Assembly: GCA_964034945.1 (NCBI GenBank) | Contig: OZ035962.1 | Coordinates: forward strand, 86,344,650-86,408,649 | Length of the DNA stretch: 64,000 bases | Source of the DNA: Chrysopilus asiliformis | Lineage: Eukaryota; Arthropoda; Insecta; Diptera; Rhagionidae | Reading direction: 5' to 3' | Part shown: in pieces, positions 21,870 to 34,610 of the stretch | Position numbering within the stretch: position 1 is the stretch's first letter | How the letters are laid out: each line of letters begins with the position of its first letter | Notes under the pieces: generated by a model | What the model was told of the DNA's origin: nothing | The model's database searches: none | Seen by the model: the letters and a program-made list of their open reading frames with translations, nothing else | Position numbers and translations under genes: made by a program

Positions 21870-23893
21870 ATGTCAATTACATTGGACCAGATAATTCTCG
21901 ATGCTCAGCGGATTGCAAATCGCCTGAAGGATCGGGAAATGTTGGGAAATGCAGTACTGGTCGAGGCGGAAGGGGTCAACAGGCAGCTGGAGACTATGAA
22001 ACAGGCAAGATAAACCCGAAATCTCTAAATTTATCCCTAAAAATTCTACCTTCATTTGGCTTCTTTGTTTCCCTGGCAGAGGGTAAACGATTCTGGGGTG
22101 GCTGAACGAATCCGCCCCTTGGGTTGTTTTGTTTTCTAAAATTTACGGAAGTCCCAAAAAGTTTGGTTCAATATTTGCAAAGAATTCGAAAAATCATCGA
22201 AAATCCAATCTGGTTTTCGTCGAGTCCCGTTAGTCGCTGGTTCTTTCGATTGTTTGTCAAAATAGCGCAACGAAGTGGAAATACGGCAAATGAATTCCAA
22301 ATTGCGTGACCTTTTTTAACTGATGTTACTCTGCTCTTCGTTATGTTGCCTCATATCCAATTATTGCGCGCAAAATACTTGTCTCTTGGTCGGTTTCACT
22401 TCATGACGACGATTGCGTTTGGTTTTTGTTTCGATTGCGTTTGGCTTCTGGCGTTTGTGCAATCGAAAACCTTTGCTGCTGCGGTTGATGGCAATTCAAT
22501 TCTCGGTGGAAAGAAATTAGGTCAGGCCCTCTCCGGTTACTCAATGCGAATTCAGAAGCGTTAAATTGGTTAAACGCCCTATGATGGTTTCTGTTTTGCT
22601 GCTGTCTTGATTTGTAGTAATGGTTTTTTTTGGGAATAAAAGACAGTTTGGTCGATTTTCTATGAGAAAACTTGAGGATTACCACTTAGAAAGCCCTCCT
22701 CTATTGCAATCCCGAATTTAAGGCAAAACAGGGATTTTCTACAAAAAATTGTACCCAAAAATGTGAACCATTCATTCTTTTTTTGAATACGTCACGTATA
22801 AAGAGGGGTGAGGGCTCCATAATATGAAAATCCCAAGCAAAGAACCGTGTAAAATCATGACCATTAGGAAAAACGGCTGACTGCCAGGGGAAGGGGGTGT
22901 GTGGGTGGTCAATCCAAAAAGGCAAAAATTGGCATTACCTAAATTATGACTACTCGGCCGATTGGACTGAAATTTGGATTTGAGCCTTCTGATACCGAAG
23001 ATAACGGAACTTTCCGCCCTATCCTTCTTTAGGGGAGAATAGGGAGCTTCCATGCAGCTGGATTTTTCACAAAACAGAAACCCAGGACAGAAATTGGCTT
23101 TTCTAAAGTTTAGAATTTCCTCTCTCAAAAGCGTTAAGTACCAACACTTACTTTCGGGGTGTCTATTTCATCTATTTCACTTCCACATTCACCTCCCCCT
23201 CCCTATCCACTTAAAAACTGATTTTCATTGTTTTCATTCTAGTTCCAGGACGACATTGACTCTCTAAACCTCTTGTCGCGCGACAAATCCAACGCCGACA
23301 TGGTAAACCGCATTAATCAACAAAATCCCAGCATACGGGAGATTCGCCAGGAGAACCGGGAACTGAAGGCCTGCATCGAAGACCATCAACGGGCGCTGGA
23401 GCATATAATGCAGAAATATCGCGAGCACACACAGCACAAAATCTTCACGAGTCGCATTAATCTTAGAGAGCTCTATAACGCCAAACTATCGGACGTGGTC
23501 CAGCGTCAGGCTGAGAAGATCAACGAAATGGCAGCCGTTATGCAGCATGCGGCCGCTGTCGATAGCGAAAGCGTTACCAAGGAGATCGAATGCATCGCCC
23601 GATTGCGGATCGAGAATGAAGGGCTCAGGGAAATGTTGGAAATCTCGCGGCAATTCAATCCGACCGCACAGCCACCGTCGAATGGCAGCGAACACAAAGC
23701 AATTCAAACGGACGTCGACAGTAGCTGCAGTAAAATCGTCGAGAATGGTGTGGAGGAATGTAACGGTACGGTCATTAATACGAAGACGGAAAAGATCGAT
23801 AATAATCAGCAGAAGGAGCAAATTACGGCCATGTCGAATGGCGAGAATAATAATAATAATAGCATTAGCAATAAGGAAACTTCAATGTCTTGA
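21870..23893 (+). CDS. Fgop2: FGFR1OP2/SIKE-family coiled-coil protein, 2 coding exons, GC-AG intron
   Basis: Homologue of human FGFR1OP2 and SIKE1 (Drosophila Fgop2), cytoplasmic coiled-coil proteins that join the STRIPAK phosphatase/kinase scaffold. Exon 1 21870-22004 (45 codons, MSITLDQIILDAQRIANRLK start, ending in METMKQ-like LETMKQ); exon 2 23243-23893, giving 261 residues. Conserved blocks in order: NQQNPSIREIRQENRELKAC (human QQENRQIRELQQENKELR), LEHIMQKYREH, EKINEMAAVMQHA and IENEGLREMLEISRQF. Heptad-like Leu/Glu patterning supports coiled coil. The C-terminus after about residue 185 is Asn/Ser-rich and unconserved. The intron donor is GC (CAG/GCAAGA). ATG 21870 sits in a good context (GAAAATG). 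The gene is divergent from Spt20. Confidence 0.93.
22005..23242 (+). other. GC-AG intron of Fgop2
   Basis: 1,238-bp intron, donor GCAAGA directly after AAACAG, acceptor TTTTCATTCTAG. Apart from the GC, the donor matches the consensus strongly, as is usual for GC introns. No gene seen inside. Confidence 0.85.
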
Positions 23894-24899
23894 TAAGATT
23901 AATTCAACGGCCGGTGGTGAAATGATGGAGAAACACACTGGTGGAATGTATTTTACATCTATTTGTTTTTCTTAAAGTAATTATTATTTACAAACGTATT
24001 CTAATCTTTATCATATTTAATCAATTGAAATTTATAATATATCTTTACCTTTATTTCGTTTGTCTAGTTTGTAATTTTATTTTAATTTAGTTTTGATTTT
24101 TAGATCTGGGGTCTAGTTTTGAAGTTGTGAGAAGAGGTTTTGGGATTGGACGTTTATTTTTGTTGCAAATTTTATGAAACCGTCTAAAAATTTTAATTTT
24201 TCTTACACAAAATTGAGAGGTTTTTTGCCCAGGGTTGTTAAGATCCCCTCTGTGTTTTTGTTGGTAGAAAAGCAGTAACAAAAACACGTAAAACGAAGTT
24301 AACCATTAAAAAACGCACCTTTCACAACTTAAAAACTCGCTCGGGATTCCTTATTGAATGTGCATCAACAACTGTTTTAATTTTTTTTTAAATTTTTTAT
24401 TCTAATTTCGTTTCCGAATTAAAAAATAAGTAATTAGAAATGTTTTGTATGAATCAAACAACTAAAATTTAAATAAAATTTTAACTCTTCCAAAATTCTA
24501 ATCCCTAGAAATTTTAGGCATTTTCAGTTTGTTTAAAATCATCGAATAATCACCCATTCATCTATTCATCAATTTAAGAAAAGAATCATTCATTCTCCTT
24601 AGTCCCTATTAATCTATTTTTTTTTGTATATTATTTTATATTTTAGAGATAAATAATTGCGTATATTATATATAAATAAATAATAATCTTTATACGATTT
24701 ATCTATATATCCCAATATACATAATGAAAGAAAAAAAAAATAGTAATGAATATAAAAACTGTTTTTGTAAAATAAGTGAAACAAAAAAACAAAACAAAAC
24801 CCAAAATCGTAGATAATTTTTAATATTTAAGAGACATGCATATGTATTTTTTTTCTGTTGTCCAGAATTATTATGGTTACAAATAATTAGGAGAATAAA
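23894..24899 (+). other. Fgop2 3' UTR and probable poly(A) signal
   Basis: AT-rich sequence after the stop. The best AATAAA followed by a transcript-end-like context is at 24894-24899; AT-rich alternatives exist near 24660-24690. A half-copy of a hairpin repeat lies at about 24245-24295. Confidence 0.4.
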
Positions 24900-25119
24900 G
24901 AATGTACGTAAAAATTGGTGTGTTTTAATAGCGAAATTCGTATTTTGTCTGTTACAGTATACTTCCTTAAGGCTCGTCTACAGTTATGATTTTTTCTGGC
25001 ATTTACTCCGCTAATTTCATTCAGTTTACTTCAGGAATTTTACTCATCAATCGCAAAATAAATTCACTTAAGCCGCCCACAGACGAGACACAGACGTTTT
25101 CAACAATGTTGTCAACCTG

Positions 25120-25248
25120 AGGCCCTATCGGCGAACACGATACGATTGAATCGAGTCGTAAATTCAATGTTGTTGTTAGTTTTTTACAGTGTTTTACACT
25201 AACAACAACATGGAGTTTACGACTCGTATCGTGTTCGCCGATAGGCCT
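25120..25248. repeat. Hairpin/foldback repeat
   Basis: Arms beginning AGGCCC-TATCGGCGAACACG and reading back from AGGCCTATCGGCGAACACGA are near-perfect reverse complements over about 50 bases, including ATGTTGTTGTTAGT at the inner ends; a short loop lies near 25185. Confidence 0.7.
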
Positions 25249-25896
25249 CTGCTTGACAGCTTTTGCCACAGACGAGACGACAACGTCACTTCCGAGGATA
25301 TGTCATCGGCTTTGGGTCATCGCCCAACTGATGTTCATAACCTTGTTGCCCACTTCCCTACAGATTCGAACGCCATTGCAGTTCGATCGAAACGCAGTGA
25401 GCAAATCAGATCTTTGAATTTTGATTTAAACACAATTCTGGCACGATGCCCATGCACGATGCCCGTGCACGATTTTTTTATAAATGTAAAAAATTGTGAA
25501 GAGTATGATATTTATTAGTAAAATTTTCAACAAAGTTTTTTTTCTTAAGAAACTTTTGAAAATCGCTGAAAATCTCCGAAAAGTCCCCAAAAGACCACTA
25601 AAATCTCAAATCTCAACGCGTGATTTTTAAGGCATGAAAATCGCTAGAAATGAGACAAGTCGCTGAAAATGGCAACACTGCCTCCACTGAACTCTCGAAG
25701 AGTAACTCACCAGATACGAACGGCGTTTGAATTTTGCGAGTCGCTCTCGAGAACTCGCCAAATTAAGATGTCAAAAAATCAAGATATTGGTCAAGATATT
25801 GAAAAATCGCGGAAATTTACTTTCAAATGGACAACCTCCAGCGAGTAACTATCGAGAGTTACTCGCGAATTTACTCTCATGTGGAGCGAGCGGCAC

Positions 25897-26505
25897 CTTA
25901 AAAATATCAGAATACTGGGCATCGAAATAAACGAGAAGCTTCAATGGAGCGATCATATTTTCAAAATTGCAAAGGAATCGTCGCAGTGCCTAGGCTTTCT
26001 GGGACGCTGCAAAAAATATTTCACACCAATCGACGTGCTTAGCATCTGCAAGACCTACATTCGACCGAGACTTGAGTACAATTCGCACATTTGGGCCGGA
26101 GCCCCAAAAACTGTCCCGCTACTGCTGGACCGAATTCAAAAACGGGTGATCCGACTTATTGGAGATAAGTCTTTAACAGATTTATTACCGTCTCTCGAGC
26201 ATTGTCGCTCTGTTGGAGTACTCAGCATATTCTACAAATATTTCAATGGGAAATGTTCCACCGAAATTTCCCAACTTATTCCTCCACGGTATATTTTCCC
26301 TAGACCCTCTCGTGCAGCTGCACGCGCACACGACGTCTTCCTTGAACCTCCCCGTTTTCGTACAGTAAAGTTCAGGAGTTCTTGTTGCAAACAACAAGAC
26401 TTTGGAACGACTTACTATCCGATGTGTTCCCCCCGAGACTATAACCCGCATAAGTTCAAGTAGAAAATAAACCGACATCTCCTTTCGTTCTTCCGTCCAT
26501 CCTGA
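25897..26505 (+). pseudogene. Decayed non-LTR retrotransposon reverse transcriptase C-terminus
   Basis: Encodes the thumb/C-terminal region of a Jockey- or CR1-like polyprotein: ILGIEINEKLQWSDHI, FLGRCKKYFTP, SICKTYIRPRLEYNSHIWAG and LLDRIQKRVIRLIGD. Two compensating frame shifts occur near 26370 and 26430 (RLWNDLLSDVFP is in another frame), and the frame then stops; 3' residues KINRHLLSFFRPS fit the usual tail. The 5' part (endonuclease, palm) is missing. Typical 5'-truncated dead LINE copy. Confidence 0.85.
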
Positions 26506-26629
26506 GCTTGCTTCGGCATTAAAGGATCTTCTGCTAAGCTTTGGTTGAAACTATGAAAAAAAGACGCTACAACATAGTCACCATCATCAAGCTCCCCCCC
26601 CCCTCCCCCTGCTTCTGATATCGGGGTAT

Positions 26630-26748
26630 GAAAAGAGCCGTTTTGGACAAGAGTCGTTTTATGTGTTTTTGTTAGTGCTTTTCTACCAGCAAAATCACAT
26701 AAAACGACTCTTGCTGAAAACGACACTGCTATCAGAATCGGGGTGTTA
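26630..26748. repeat. Hairpin repeat, relative of 54311-54430
   Basis: Arms share GACAAGAGTCGTTTTATGTG with reverse complement CACATAAAACGACTCTTG, loop near 26675. The right end reads ATCGGGGTGTTA, as in the 54.3-kb copy. Confidence 0.65.
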
Positions 26749-27610
26749 AAAATAAGAGTGAAAAAAAACTTTTAATATCCGAATGAATTTCAAATTTTTC
26801 TGCCAGCAGTTTGTATTTTTATCATGTGTTTTTAAACACACGAAAATGGGATTGAAATTGGTTCAGTAGGTCAAAAGATACAAGGAGAGGGGGCTTAAAG
26901 TTAGGGGAAAAGGTCATTTTTCCGCACGGAAACTTTCTTCGGTTCAGTGGATCAAAAGTTATGAGGACAGGACAAATACACTAACGCTCACCCAAAACTT
27001 TTCATTCCATTGGGGGTAAAAGACATTCAGTTTGCACTCAAATTGCCAGCAGATTTCAGCATTTCCGTGTACATTCCCGTTTATGCTTCTTCCTTAGCTT
27101 CTATATTCAAAGTCCCGTATTGTTCCATAATTAGTAAGTGAAATTTTCAAAGAACTTATACCATTGATTTTAAAAACAAACGGAAATTTTATAATACAAT
27201 AAAATGCTTAAATAAAACTTTATTTACACAATTTGAAATGTTTAATAAACATATACATATATATTTTCCCCTCATTTGACTAAACATCATTTGTGTAAAA
27301 ATGGCAAATGTACATCTTTCAATATTAATCAGTACGATAAAAAGTTTATTACTTTGAGGCTCAAACTTTCACTTTTTTTTTTCTTAAAAATCACTAAAAA
27401 ACACATGCTGTGCATGCATTTCAGAATATCTTACATAATAATAAAATATCAACATTGCACAACGTAATTTGAATAATTTACAACATTTTTTGTTAAAATC
27501 GCTTTTTTTTGTCTTTTTTGAATAGCTGCAAAGTCTATTAATTAGAAGAGATGGACATGATTTAATTTCATGCAGAAAGGACTCGTAGCAACGGATGCTT
27601 GGAATTTCAT

Positions 27611-30022
27611 TTAATTGTCTTCTTCGTCGGGGAAATCTTCATTAATGTTCACCAATGCAGATCTGTTGACGAATCCAAACTCCCATTGCATGTTTTCATT
27701 TAAGCTGTCGCACATGTTTATGAAGAGCTTCCGGTGTGCAGTGTCCGCTGGAATTAAAAATAAATTAGTTTTTTTTATTAACGTAAGAAGAAGGAGGCGT
27801 AAGAATTTCGTTTACCTTCCAAGCATCGATTGTTAGTGCCGTGCAGAACGAACTTCGTTTCCGGATTGTAGGTCCATCTTTGATTTCCTTGCTGTCCGTG
27901 GCACTCCCAGAGCATAACGGGGGCATCCTTGTCGTACGAAGAAACATCCAGGCAATCTGTTCTACCTTTAATCCGAATATCCTTGTGCCAGCTAAGCGCC
28001 CAGTTTTGATTCCTTTGAGGATTCACTTTGTTGTTGGCGCAAGGATACAAACCGACTTCGCTGTGACGCGATCTGCCCAAGGTGTCCACGCAGAGGGTTG
28101 GATTGGCAACGCTTTGAATTGTTCCGTGTGCGTAGTCATCCGGTTCGATTGGCGGGTACTTCTTGGTTAGATCGAAAGCGACTTCCGTCATAAACCATTT
28201 GAACGATTTGCATTTCAGTTTTTTCCGCAGCGCTTTCTGTTTCGAAATGTCGCCGGCGTCTGTTTCATTGTACGTTTCGGGATTTCTCATATATAAATAT
28301 TGTGCGTATTCGTCCATCCAGACTTCGGCCACTCGCTTGTAATTCTAAAAATGTGTGAATTTCGTTGAATTAGCATTGCGAAAAAATATTGTGGAACTAA
28401 AATTATTGGAGAGGGTCAGTCACTAGGAGCTTCCAAACTCTCTTGACTATCGGCTGTTCTGAATATTTCTGAATTTCTTGTCCATACTTTGTAATTTTTA
28501 TATAAACGGTTTAGTAATAGTGATAAAAAAGAGAAAAATGCGCCACAGGGGACTTTTTTTCAAAGGGAAAACCCTGTGGGCGCGAAACTCTCAAGGAAAA
28601 CTTTAAAGTTTTATTATGTATAGATAAACCCCCCAGTTAGTGCATCTGCTACCTACCTTGTGCAGATAATCCTTCTGCCTTGGATTCCTAAACGGAACGC
28701 TGCCCCTATAAATATGTCCAACACGAGAGCAAGGAGCGTCCACCATTTCCCCGCCGCACATCCAAATCTTGAAGCTCAACTCGTACTGCTCACCACCCCA
28801 AATGTCTAACCCCTCGTCGTATCCTCCCAACTCCCAGAAGAAATCAGCCCCGATTGCAAACAGTCCACCGGCCATCACCGGACTCCTAAATGGCTTCGTG
28901 AGATCCTTAAGATCTTCCGGTAAAAGCGACAATCGTTTATAGTAAAATTCCCAATCGAATGACCCCCTGGCGCCCTCGTCTTGAGCTCTATAGGCAAAGG
29001 TATTATGGTCGATGACGTCAATAAAAGGACATACGCAGGTTTTCGGATTCTCAGCGATCGGCTCAAGCAAAGGTGGCAGCCAATTGTAGTTCGCTTCAAT
29101 GTGAGAGTCCAGGAAAATTAAAACTTGTGCTTCTGCCACTTTGGCTCCAGCCAATCGTGCAAGTATCAGTCCTGAACGTTCTTTCAGTCGAACGATTTTC
29201 ACTTTCGGCAGATTTTTGTCCACATAGTCTTGCAGCTTTTCACCCAGAAATTCCTTCGAACTGAAATCGTCGACTAAAATGATTTCCTTGAGTATTTCGG
29301 ACGGTGAACGGCTTAGGACGCTGTAGCAGGAACGAAGTAATGTACTCCAGTGTTCGTTATAAAATGGAATTATAATACTGACAGTTGGCAACTTTTTGAG
29401 GTATTGCTTAGTTCGACAACTGCAAGAAGTCGAGGAAATTTCATTAAAAAAATTGTTTTTTTTTTGTATAAAAAGTAATGGATTCTGGTATTGCTTACCC
29501 TTCGTTTCTTATATCTGGTATAGATCTATTCAATGAGATCCGATCGCTTAGTAATCCATTGAAGCCGTTCTGAGAGAAGAGCTCAGAGCGTTTGGCTTCA
29601 TCTTCTTTGGGAACCTACAGGAGTTTTTTTCATTTATTAATCTGTAAATAGTAATGAATCAGATAGTCGGTTACCTGCGCCTCGATTCCTTGCTCCCCGA
29701 GACCCTTTCGCTTCATCTGTTCCTCCATGTAGGCATGATTGTGCCAATCTTTTTTCTTCGATGATCCTTCCTTCGATTTGTCGCTTGGAATGTTTTGATT
29801 TGCATGTTTTTCGTCAAAGTCCTTTATCTCATTTTCCAGTGGTTTCCAATTGTGTTCTTGCTGCGGTTGATGTGGTTTTCGCCGTTCAGCTGGGACGATT
29901 TTCTTCCGATGTTGATTGTCTATGAGTGGATTTGAGAACCAGCTACTCACCATAAGGCCTATCGTTGCGGCTATAAATACTAAAATTATTGTCTTTACTA
30001 CACACAGCCCATTCCTCCGCAT
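27611..30022 (-). CDS. Polypeptide N-acetylgalactosaminyltransferase, 5 exons, 630 aa, GALNT10-like
   Basis: Golgi type II enzyme that transfers GalNAc from UDP-GalNAc to Ser/Thr, starting mucin-type O-glycans. Exons (minus strand): 30022-29675, 29614-29499, 29419-28657, 28344-27816, 27747-27611; all GT-AG with matching phases, complete from ATG to TAA. A short cytoplasmic tail, one membrane anchor (about residues 8-28, [15 protein letters not shown]) and a charged stem come first. The catalytic domain shows [15 protein letters not shown], the metal-binding FLDSH (DxH), and [23 protein letters not shown]. The C-terminal ricin-type lectin domain keeps QNW, QRW and QWE (QxW) repeats. Sequence details ([28 protein letters not shown]) favour the GALNT10/pgant6 type, from memory. 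A possible minus-strand AATAAA is at 27224-27219. Confidence 0.95.
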
Positions 30023-30532
30023 TTTGATATTCTAGTGACTTTTTTTTAAGACATTCGGGTCTGAAATTAGTAGAATTTTGAGGTTAAAATTTTAAGTTAG
30101 AATTTGTAAATTAAATTAAGCAAATTTGGACAAATTTGGGGGTAAAATGTTCAGAGATGCAAACTGAAACATTGAAATTTGAGTGAACCAAAAACTAAAC
30201 CATAAAAGGATTCACTCTAAAGAAAAGATGTCCGAACCGAACCAAAACCGAACCACTTTATAAAACAAACACTGTAACCAAACCAAATACTAGAATTTTT
30301 TCATTTTTTCGGTTCAAATTTGAGTTTTTAGGATCGAAAAAAGTGTGGTGCGACCCCCTCCTCTGACTCTAATCGATGGGTATGAGTTTATTTTTAAAAA
30401 AGCGCAGTTGAAATTTTTGAAAAAAAAAAATACAGATGGGAAAACTGTCCAGGCGAAATACTCCGCAGGTGAAAACCTTCAACGTTAAAACTGAAATATA
30501 ACTTTAATTCTGTTGAAAATCATCAAAGTTCA

Positions 30533-30645
30533 GATGGCAAGATGGCGTGAAAAGAATTGGATTCAAAATTTGAGGATATCGGCTGGCAACCGAAAGGCAT
30601 CCAAGGTCGAAAATCGGTTGTAGCGCCGAAGAAATTGCAGTTTCT
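30533..30645 (+). pseudogene. LINE 3' tail remnant
   Basis: AGATGGCAAGATGGCGTGAA and the following bases parallel the LINE tail at 14880-15110 (RWQDGVKRIGF), ending in a similar GGTTGTAGCGCC stretch. Broken frame. Confidence 0.5.
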
Positions 30646-31054
30646 TTCTTAAATAGCTAGCGCTTTAATAGTTTTTTTAGTGGATCCGTTATTTTGCTAA
30701 TTTTATAGAAAAAATGATCATTTTTTTAAATTTCGTAGCGCACATTGCGAATCCTCGTCTTCATGCATTGGTTGGTGAACGATGGGCAAGAGTAACTGCT
30801 GCTTTCTTGATTCGATTAGACTTCAATCAAAGATTCGATAACTAAAGATAAGAAACAATAGAATTTTTCATAGAACTTTTAAATTGTATGGAAAATACTG
30901 TATAATCCAGGAAAATTAGGATTTAACCTCTTAAAAAATCCTAGTTAACTGATGGATTTATGCACAGACTTTTATTTTGACATAACAAACAACGTCCAAA
31001 AAGTCCATTCCAAAATTGCGCCGGCGTCGTGAGTTATTCAAGGTCAGAGGTCAA

Positions 31055-31360
31055 AAAATCAGTTTTTTACGTTTATCTCACTTTGTAAGGGTTGTACGTC
31101 TTTTTGAAGTTCAGATGAATTATTCACAATAAAATTCTCTATAAAAAAGGTTAAATACAATTTTCTTTTAGGACAAACAGTTTTCGAGATACAAGTCGTT
31201 AAACTATGCGTCGCACAGAGGAACTGCAATTCTTCAAGGTCACAAGCCAAAAAAATCGTAAATATCTCGCTTTGTATGGCCTGTACGCATCTTTTGGGTT
31301 CAGATGAATAACTCCTCTACAAATTCTCTACAAAAAAGGTTAAATAAAATTTTTTTTTAA
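31055..31360. repeat. Tandem duplication, unit about 190 bp
   Basis: Two diverged copies, each with 'gttcagatgaat' followed by 'ctctaNaaaaaaggttaaata' (first near 31110-31150, second near 31300-31345). No coding sense. Confidence 0.5.
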
Positions 31361-31630
31361 AGACAATTCCCAAGCCAACTTTGCACCTGATAATATATAC
31401 GATACAGATGGTGTTGTACGGCTCCTATTGTGGGTGGAAGTGAAGATAATTTAACTGCCTTATTCAATTTAAATATTTTTATTGATTTTTAACAGTAATG
31501 AGTCAAAATATAAAGGAAAATAATCGTTTTACAAGGCATGCTAAAGATTCCATTTCTGCCTTCGGATTTTTTTGGGACCCCAATATTTCTTCTAGGATTC
31601 TTATCTTTATTAACTTAATTTTTGCTCCAA

Positions 31631-31869
31631 AGGGGTGTCCAACCTTTTAGGTTTCCTGGACCACATTGGGAGAAGACGAGTTATATTGGGCCATAAATAA
31701 AATATACTAACCCTAAAGATAGCTGATTAGTAAAAAACGCAGAATATAAACATACGTAGTTAACAGTTTTAAGTAATTTAAACTTCATTAATTTATAAAG
31801 TTTGTAAATATATCAGTTTTTATTGAGCCACATTCAAACACGTCCTGGGCCGCGGGTTGGACAAGCCTG
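31631..31869. mobile_element. hAT-like MITE
   Basis: Ends AGGGGTGTCCAACC and, reversed from the right, CAGGCTTGTCCAACCCGCGG, the CAGGSNTGTCCAACC style of hAT (Charlie/Tip100-like) termini. About 239 bp and noncoding. The flanking 8-bp target sites no longer match clearly, so the copy is old. Confidence 0.55.
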
Positions 31870-33537
31870 CTTTATACAATCCCACCCCAAAATATTATTT
31901 GAACCTTATTTTACACCACGTATCTTAAAATTTTTGTTACCTGTTAACAAGTTTTTACATACTTTTTAGAGACATTCACCCATTTATGTGTTGTTAATTC
32001 CACGTTGCTAAAATTTTCCACCTACTTTTATTTATTCAACTATCATTCACTCGAAGTAAACATTTACAAAATTTTACTAACAAATTTTCACCCAAAAAAC
32101 CACCCAACGTGCGTAAAATCGAGTCAAAAGCGATGGCAGCTGGTGTTTTTAAATTCGTTAATCGACATATGGTCCAGTGATCGCCAAATAGTGTAATTGC
32201 CGATCATCTACGTAATAAAATTCGTCTGTATTTGAATGGAAAAAATTTAAATTCAGACTTCTATCTGTGGGCATGGCCACGTGTTCATTGCTTAAACTTT
32301 TAACACCGCCGCCGCACGCAATTAACGTTTATTCATAATAAAAAAAAGATTTATTTATATTTCTTTTAAGGCAATTAAATTGCATGCACCTTGGGTACTT
32401 ACTCTTGCAACCGCACTTGAGTATTTTCCATGTTTTTAGCATAAATACATTTTGTTGTCGAGGTCATGGATTTCAACGTTCGCAATATTTGTGTGCAATT
32501 TTTCTGCTCTTTTTCTTTTATCTACTAAAAAAATATGTGTCGTATGTTAAGAACTTGTAAAGAATTTTCATTTATATCGAAGCGATCAGGTTTAAAAGAT
32601 AAAAATTGCAAAATTCATCACACAAAAAAGAAGGTAAAAGGTGAAACGTCGACATGCGATGATTGAGAGGTTCTTAAAAGGTGAGATTATGTTAAAACAG
32701 TAAAAATTTTGTAAAATTAGTCGCTTTTTTCAAGTAGTTAGAGGGGAGAAGAGACGTTTTGGATTGAATTGAAAGAAACCATCGAAGATCTGAATAAGAA
32801 ATAACTGCAATTATTATTCTTGTGGAACTTGTTTTGATAGAATCAAGAATCAAAGCCACTTGAATAATGATGACAACAAAACAAAAATATAGCCACAGGT
32901 TGTTTTCATTTCTTATGCGTAAATCGGCAAGTATTGCGAGCATAAAAATATTTTGATTGAGGTTTTAACAGTCAGAGTTTCCAAATCAAAAGTGTGGAAA
33001 CGTCAAAGGCCTAAAACTACTTAACCGATTCTTTTGAAATGCAAGAAAACTGCTTTTCGTGATGAGCCGCTTTTAACGAAACTTTACCGTTAGCTTTTTA
33101 GTATTGTGTGTAACTAGGGGCACATGGGCTAGGCTGTTTTTCGAAATTCCCCTACCATTTTGTCCCTCTCCTGATGTGTCGCATACTAACAGAGGATTTT
33201 TAATCGGGTTTTCGCCATTAAGAAATTTATCACTCAAAAATAAAAAAAATTTACTCTGCGGCGCTTTTACTTTACATTTTTTCAAATTTTCGCCTGCGGT
33301 GCATTTCTCTTGAGACATTTTACTAAATTTCTAACGCCACTGTTGACATAAATGCTGTTTAGGAAGTGTTTAGAATACGATTTTACCAAATTTTTCCTCA
33401 CATATACGATGCTAATTGAAATAACATAAAAACTCTTCAGGATTGCATTGCTGCCATTATAATATCTATCAAAATTCGGGTTAAAGATTTTATATAACGT
33501 ATTTCAAGATTGTCTCTTGGTAATTGTTTTTATGCAC

Positions 33538-34010
33538 TACTAGGGGCTTCGCCCCGAACCGCACCGCGGTACATCCCCGCCCCATTTTGCTACAGTTTTG
33601 CAACATTTTCATTAAGGTTGCGATTATCGCAAAAAATACTGGATTTTGGGCGGTTTATTATATGAGATGAATTGAAGAGAATAATGTTTGCCATAATTTT
33701 GTCTTTTACCGTTATCCGATATCTTTTACCGTTATCGAGATATTATAAAAAAGGAAAAAAAATTTTTTGCGAATTGGTTGCAAACTAACGGTTTTTCGAA
33801 AGAAAAAAAAACAGTTAATGGTAATATTAAAAGTGTTGAAATTCTCTACATTTTTGCACTTTTCCGTAAATTGATATCTTTTACAGTTATCGTGATATTT
33901 CAGATTTTGTAAAGTAAAAATTTATATTTTTATGTTAACTAATATTTTATTTGTCAGTTAAATTGTGCAGAAACATAGATTTTGTATAAGAAAGTCATGT
34001 GCTGTCCACT
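33538..34010. repeat. Dispersed repeat with ACTAGGGGCTTCGCCCCGAACC end
   Basis: Starts with ACTAGGGGCTTCGCCCCG, shared with 11281, and continues into TACCGTTATCGAGATATT-type motifs, the reverse complement of those in 9840-10110. Confidence 0.45.
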
Positions 34011-34245
34011 TTAGACATTTTTCTATTTTCGATCAGATAAAGAGTCCAGTTTTTTAATATTAATCTATTACCAAAAACCAGTCTTTTGTGTGAAACAAAA
34101 ACTACTAAACTATTAAAAATTCAGTGAACCAAAACCAAATTTTTGAAATTTTAGAAAGTAAAACTAAAGCCAGAACCAAATTTTGAAATTTTAGGAACCA
34201 AAACCAAAAACCAGGCGTGGCTTCATGTAACTTTTTTTCTAATTA

Positions 34246-34610
34246 GTCGAAGGAAATCTTTACCAAAGATGATTAAATAGACCGACACTCATTCTGGTGT
34301 AAACGATATAAGAGTATTTTCTGGGTAATTTGGGATCGACGATTCCGAACCGGGTAGTAGTTTGGCTCTATCAGCTCTACTTCTTCAGATCTGAGGGGAA
34401 AATTATTATTGATTTCCAAATTATAAATATTTAAACCAATTAATGAGTCACCCTTCATTTTGAAAAAAAAGTAGATCTGGTACAGCCAAAATACTGCCAT
34501 ATTCGGATTCAGTGATCTTAAATTACCCAGAAAAAACCCTTATATTGTGTGCACCAGAATAAGTGTCGGCCTGGTTAATCGCTTTTGGTCGACTTTGGAT
34601 TTCCTTCGAC
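34246..34610. repeat. Long inverted-repeat element
   Basis: Outer arms GTCGAAGGAAATC and inner arms CCGACACT-C/T-ATTCTGGTG with GTATTTTCTGGGTAATTT-type continuation pair over about 100 bases each side. TTAA occurs symmetrically at 34273-34276 and 34575-34578, which may mark a piggyBac-like insertion or be part of the arm. Confidence 0.55.

Larger units (their letters stand above)
24900..27610. other. Intergenic region, Fgop2 to GalNAc-transferase
   Basis: The genes converge here. It holds hairpin elements (25120-25248, 26630-26748) and a LINE remnant (25897-26505). 26760-27210 shows nothing recognisable; a minus-strand AATAAA (27224-27219) may end the GalNAc-transferase transcript. Confidence 0.5.
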
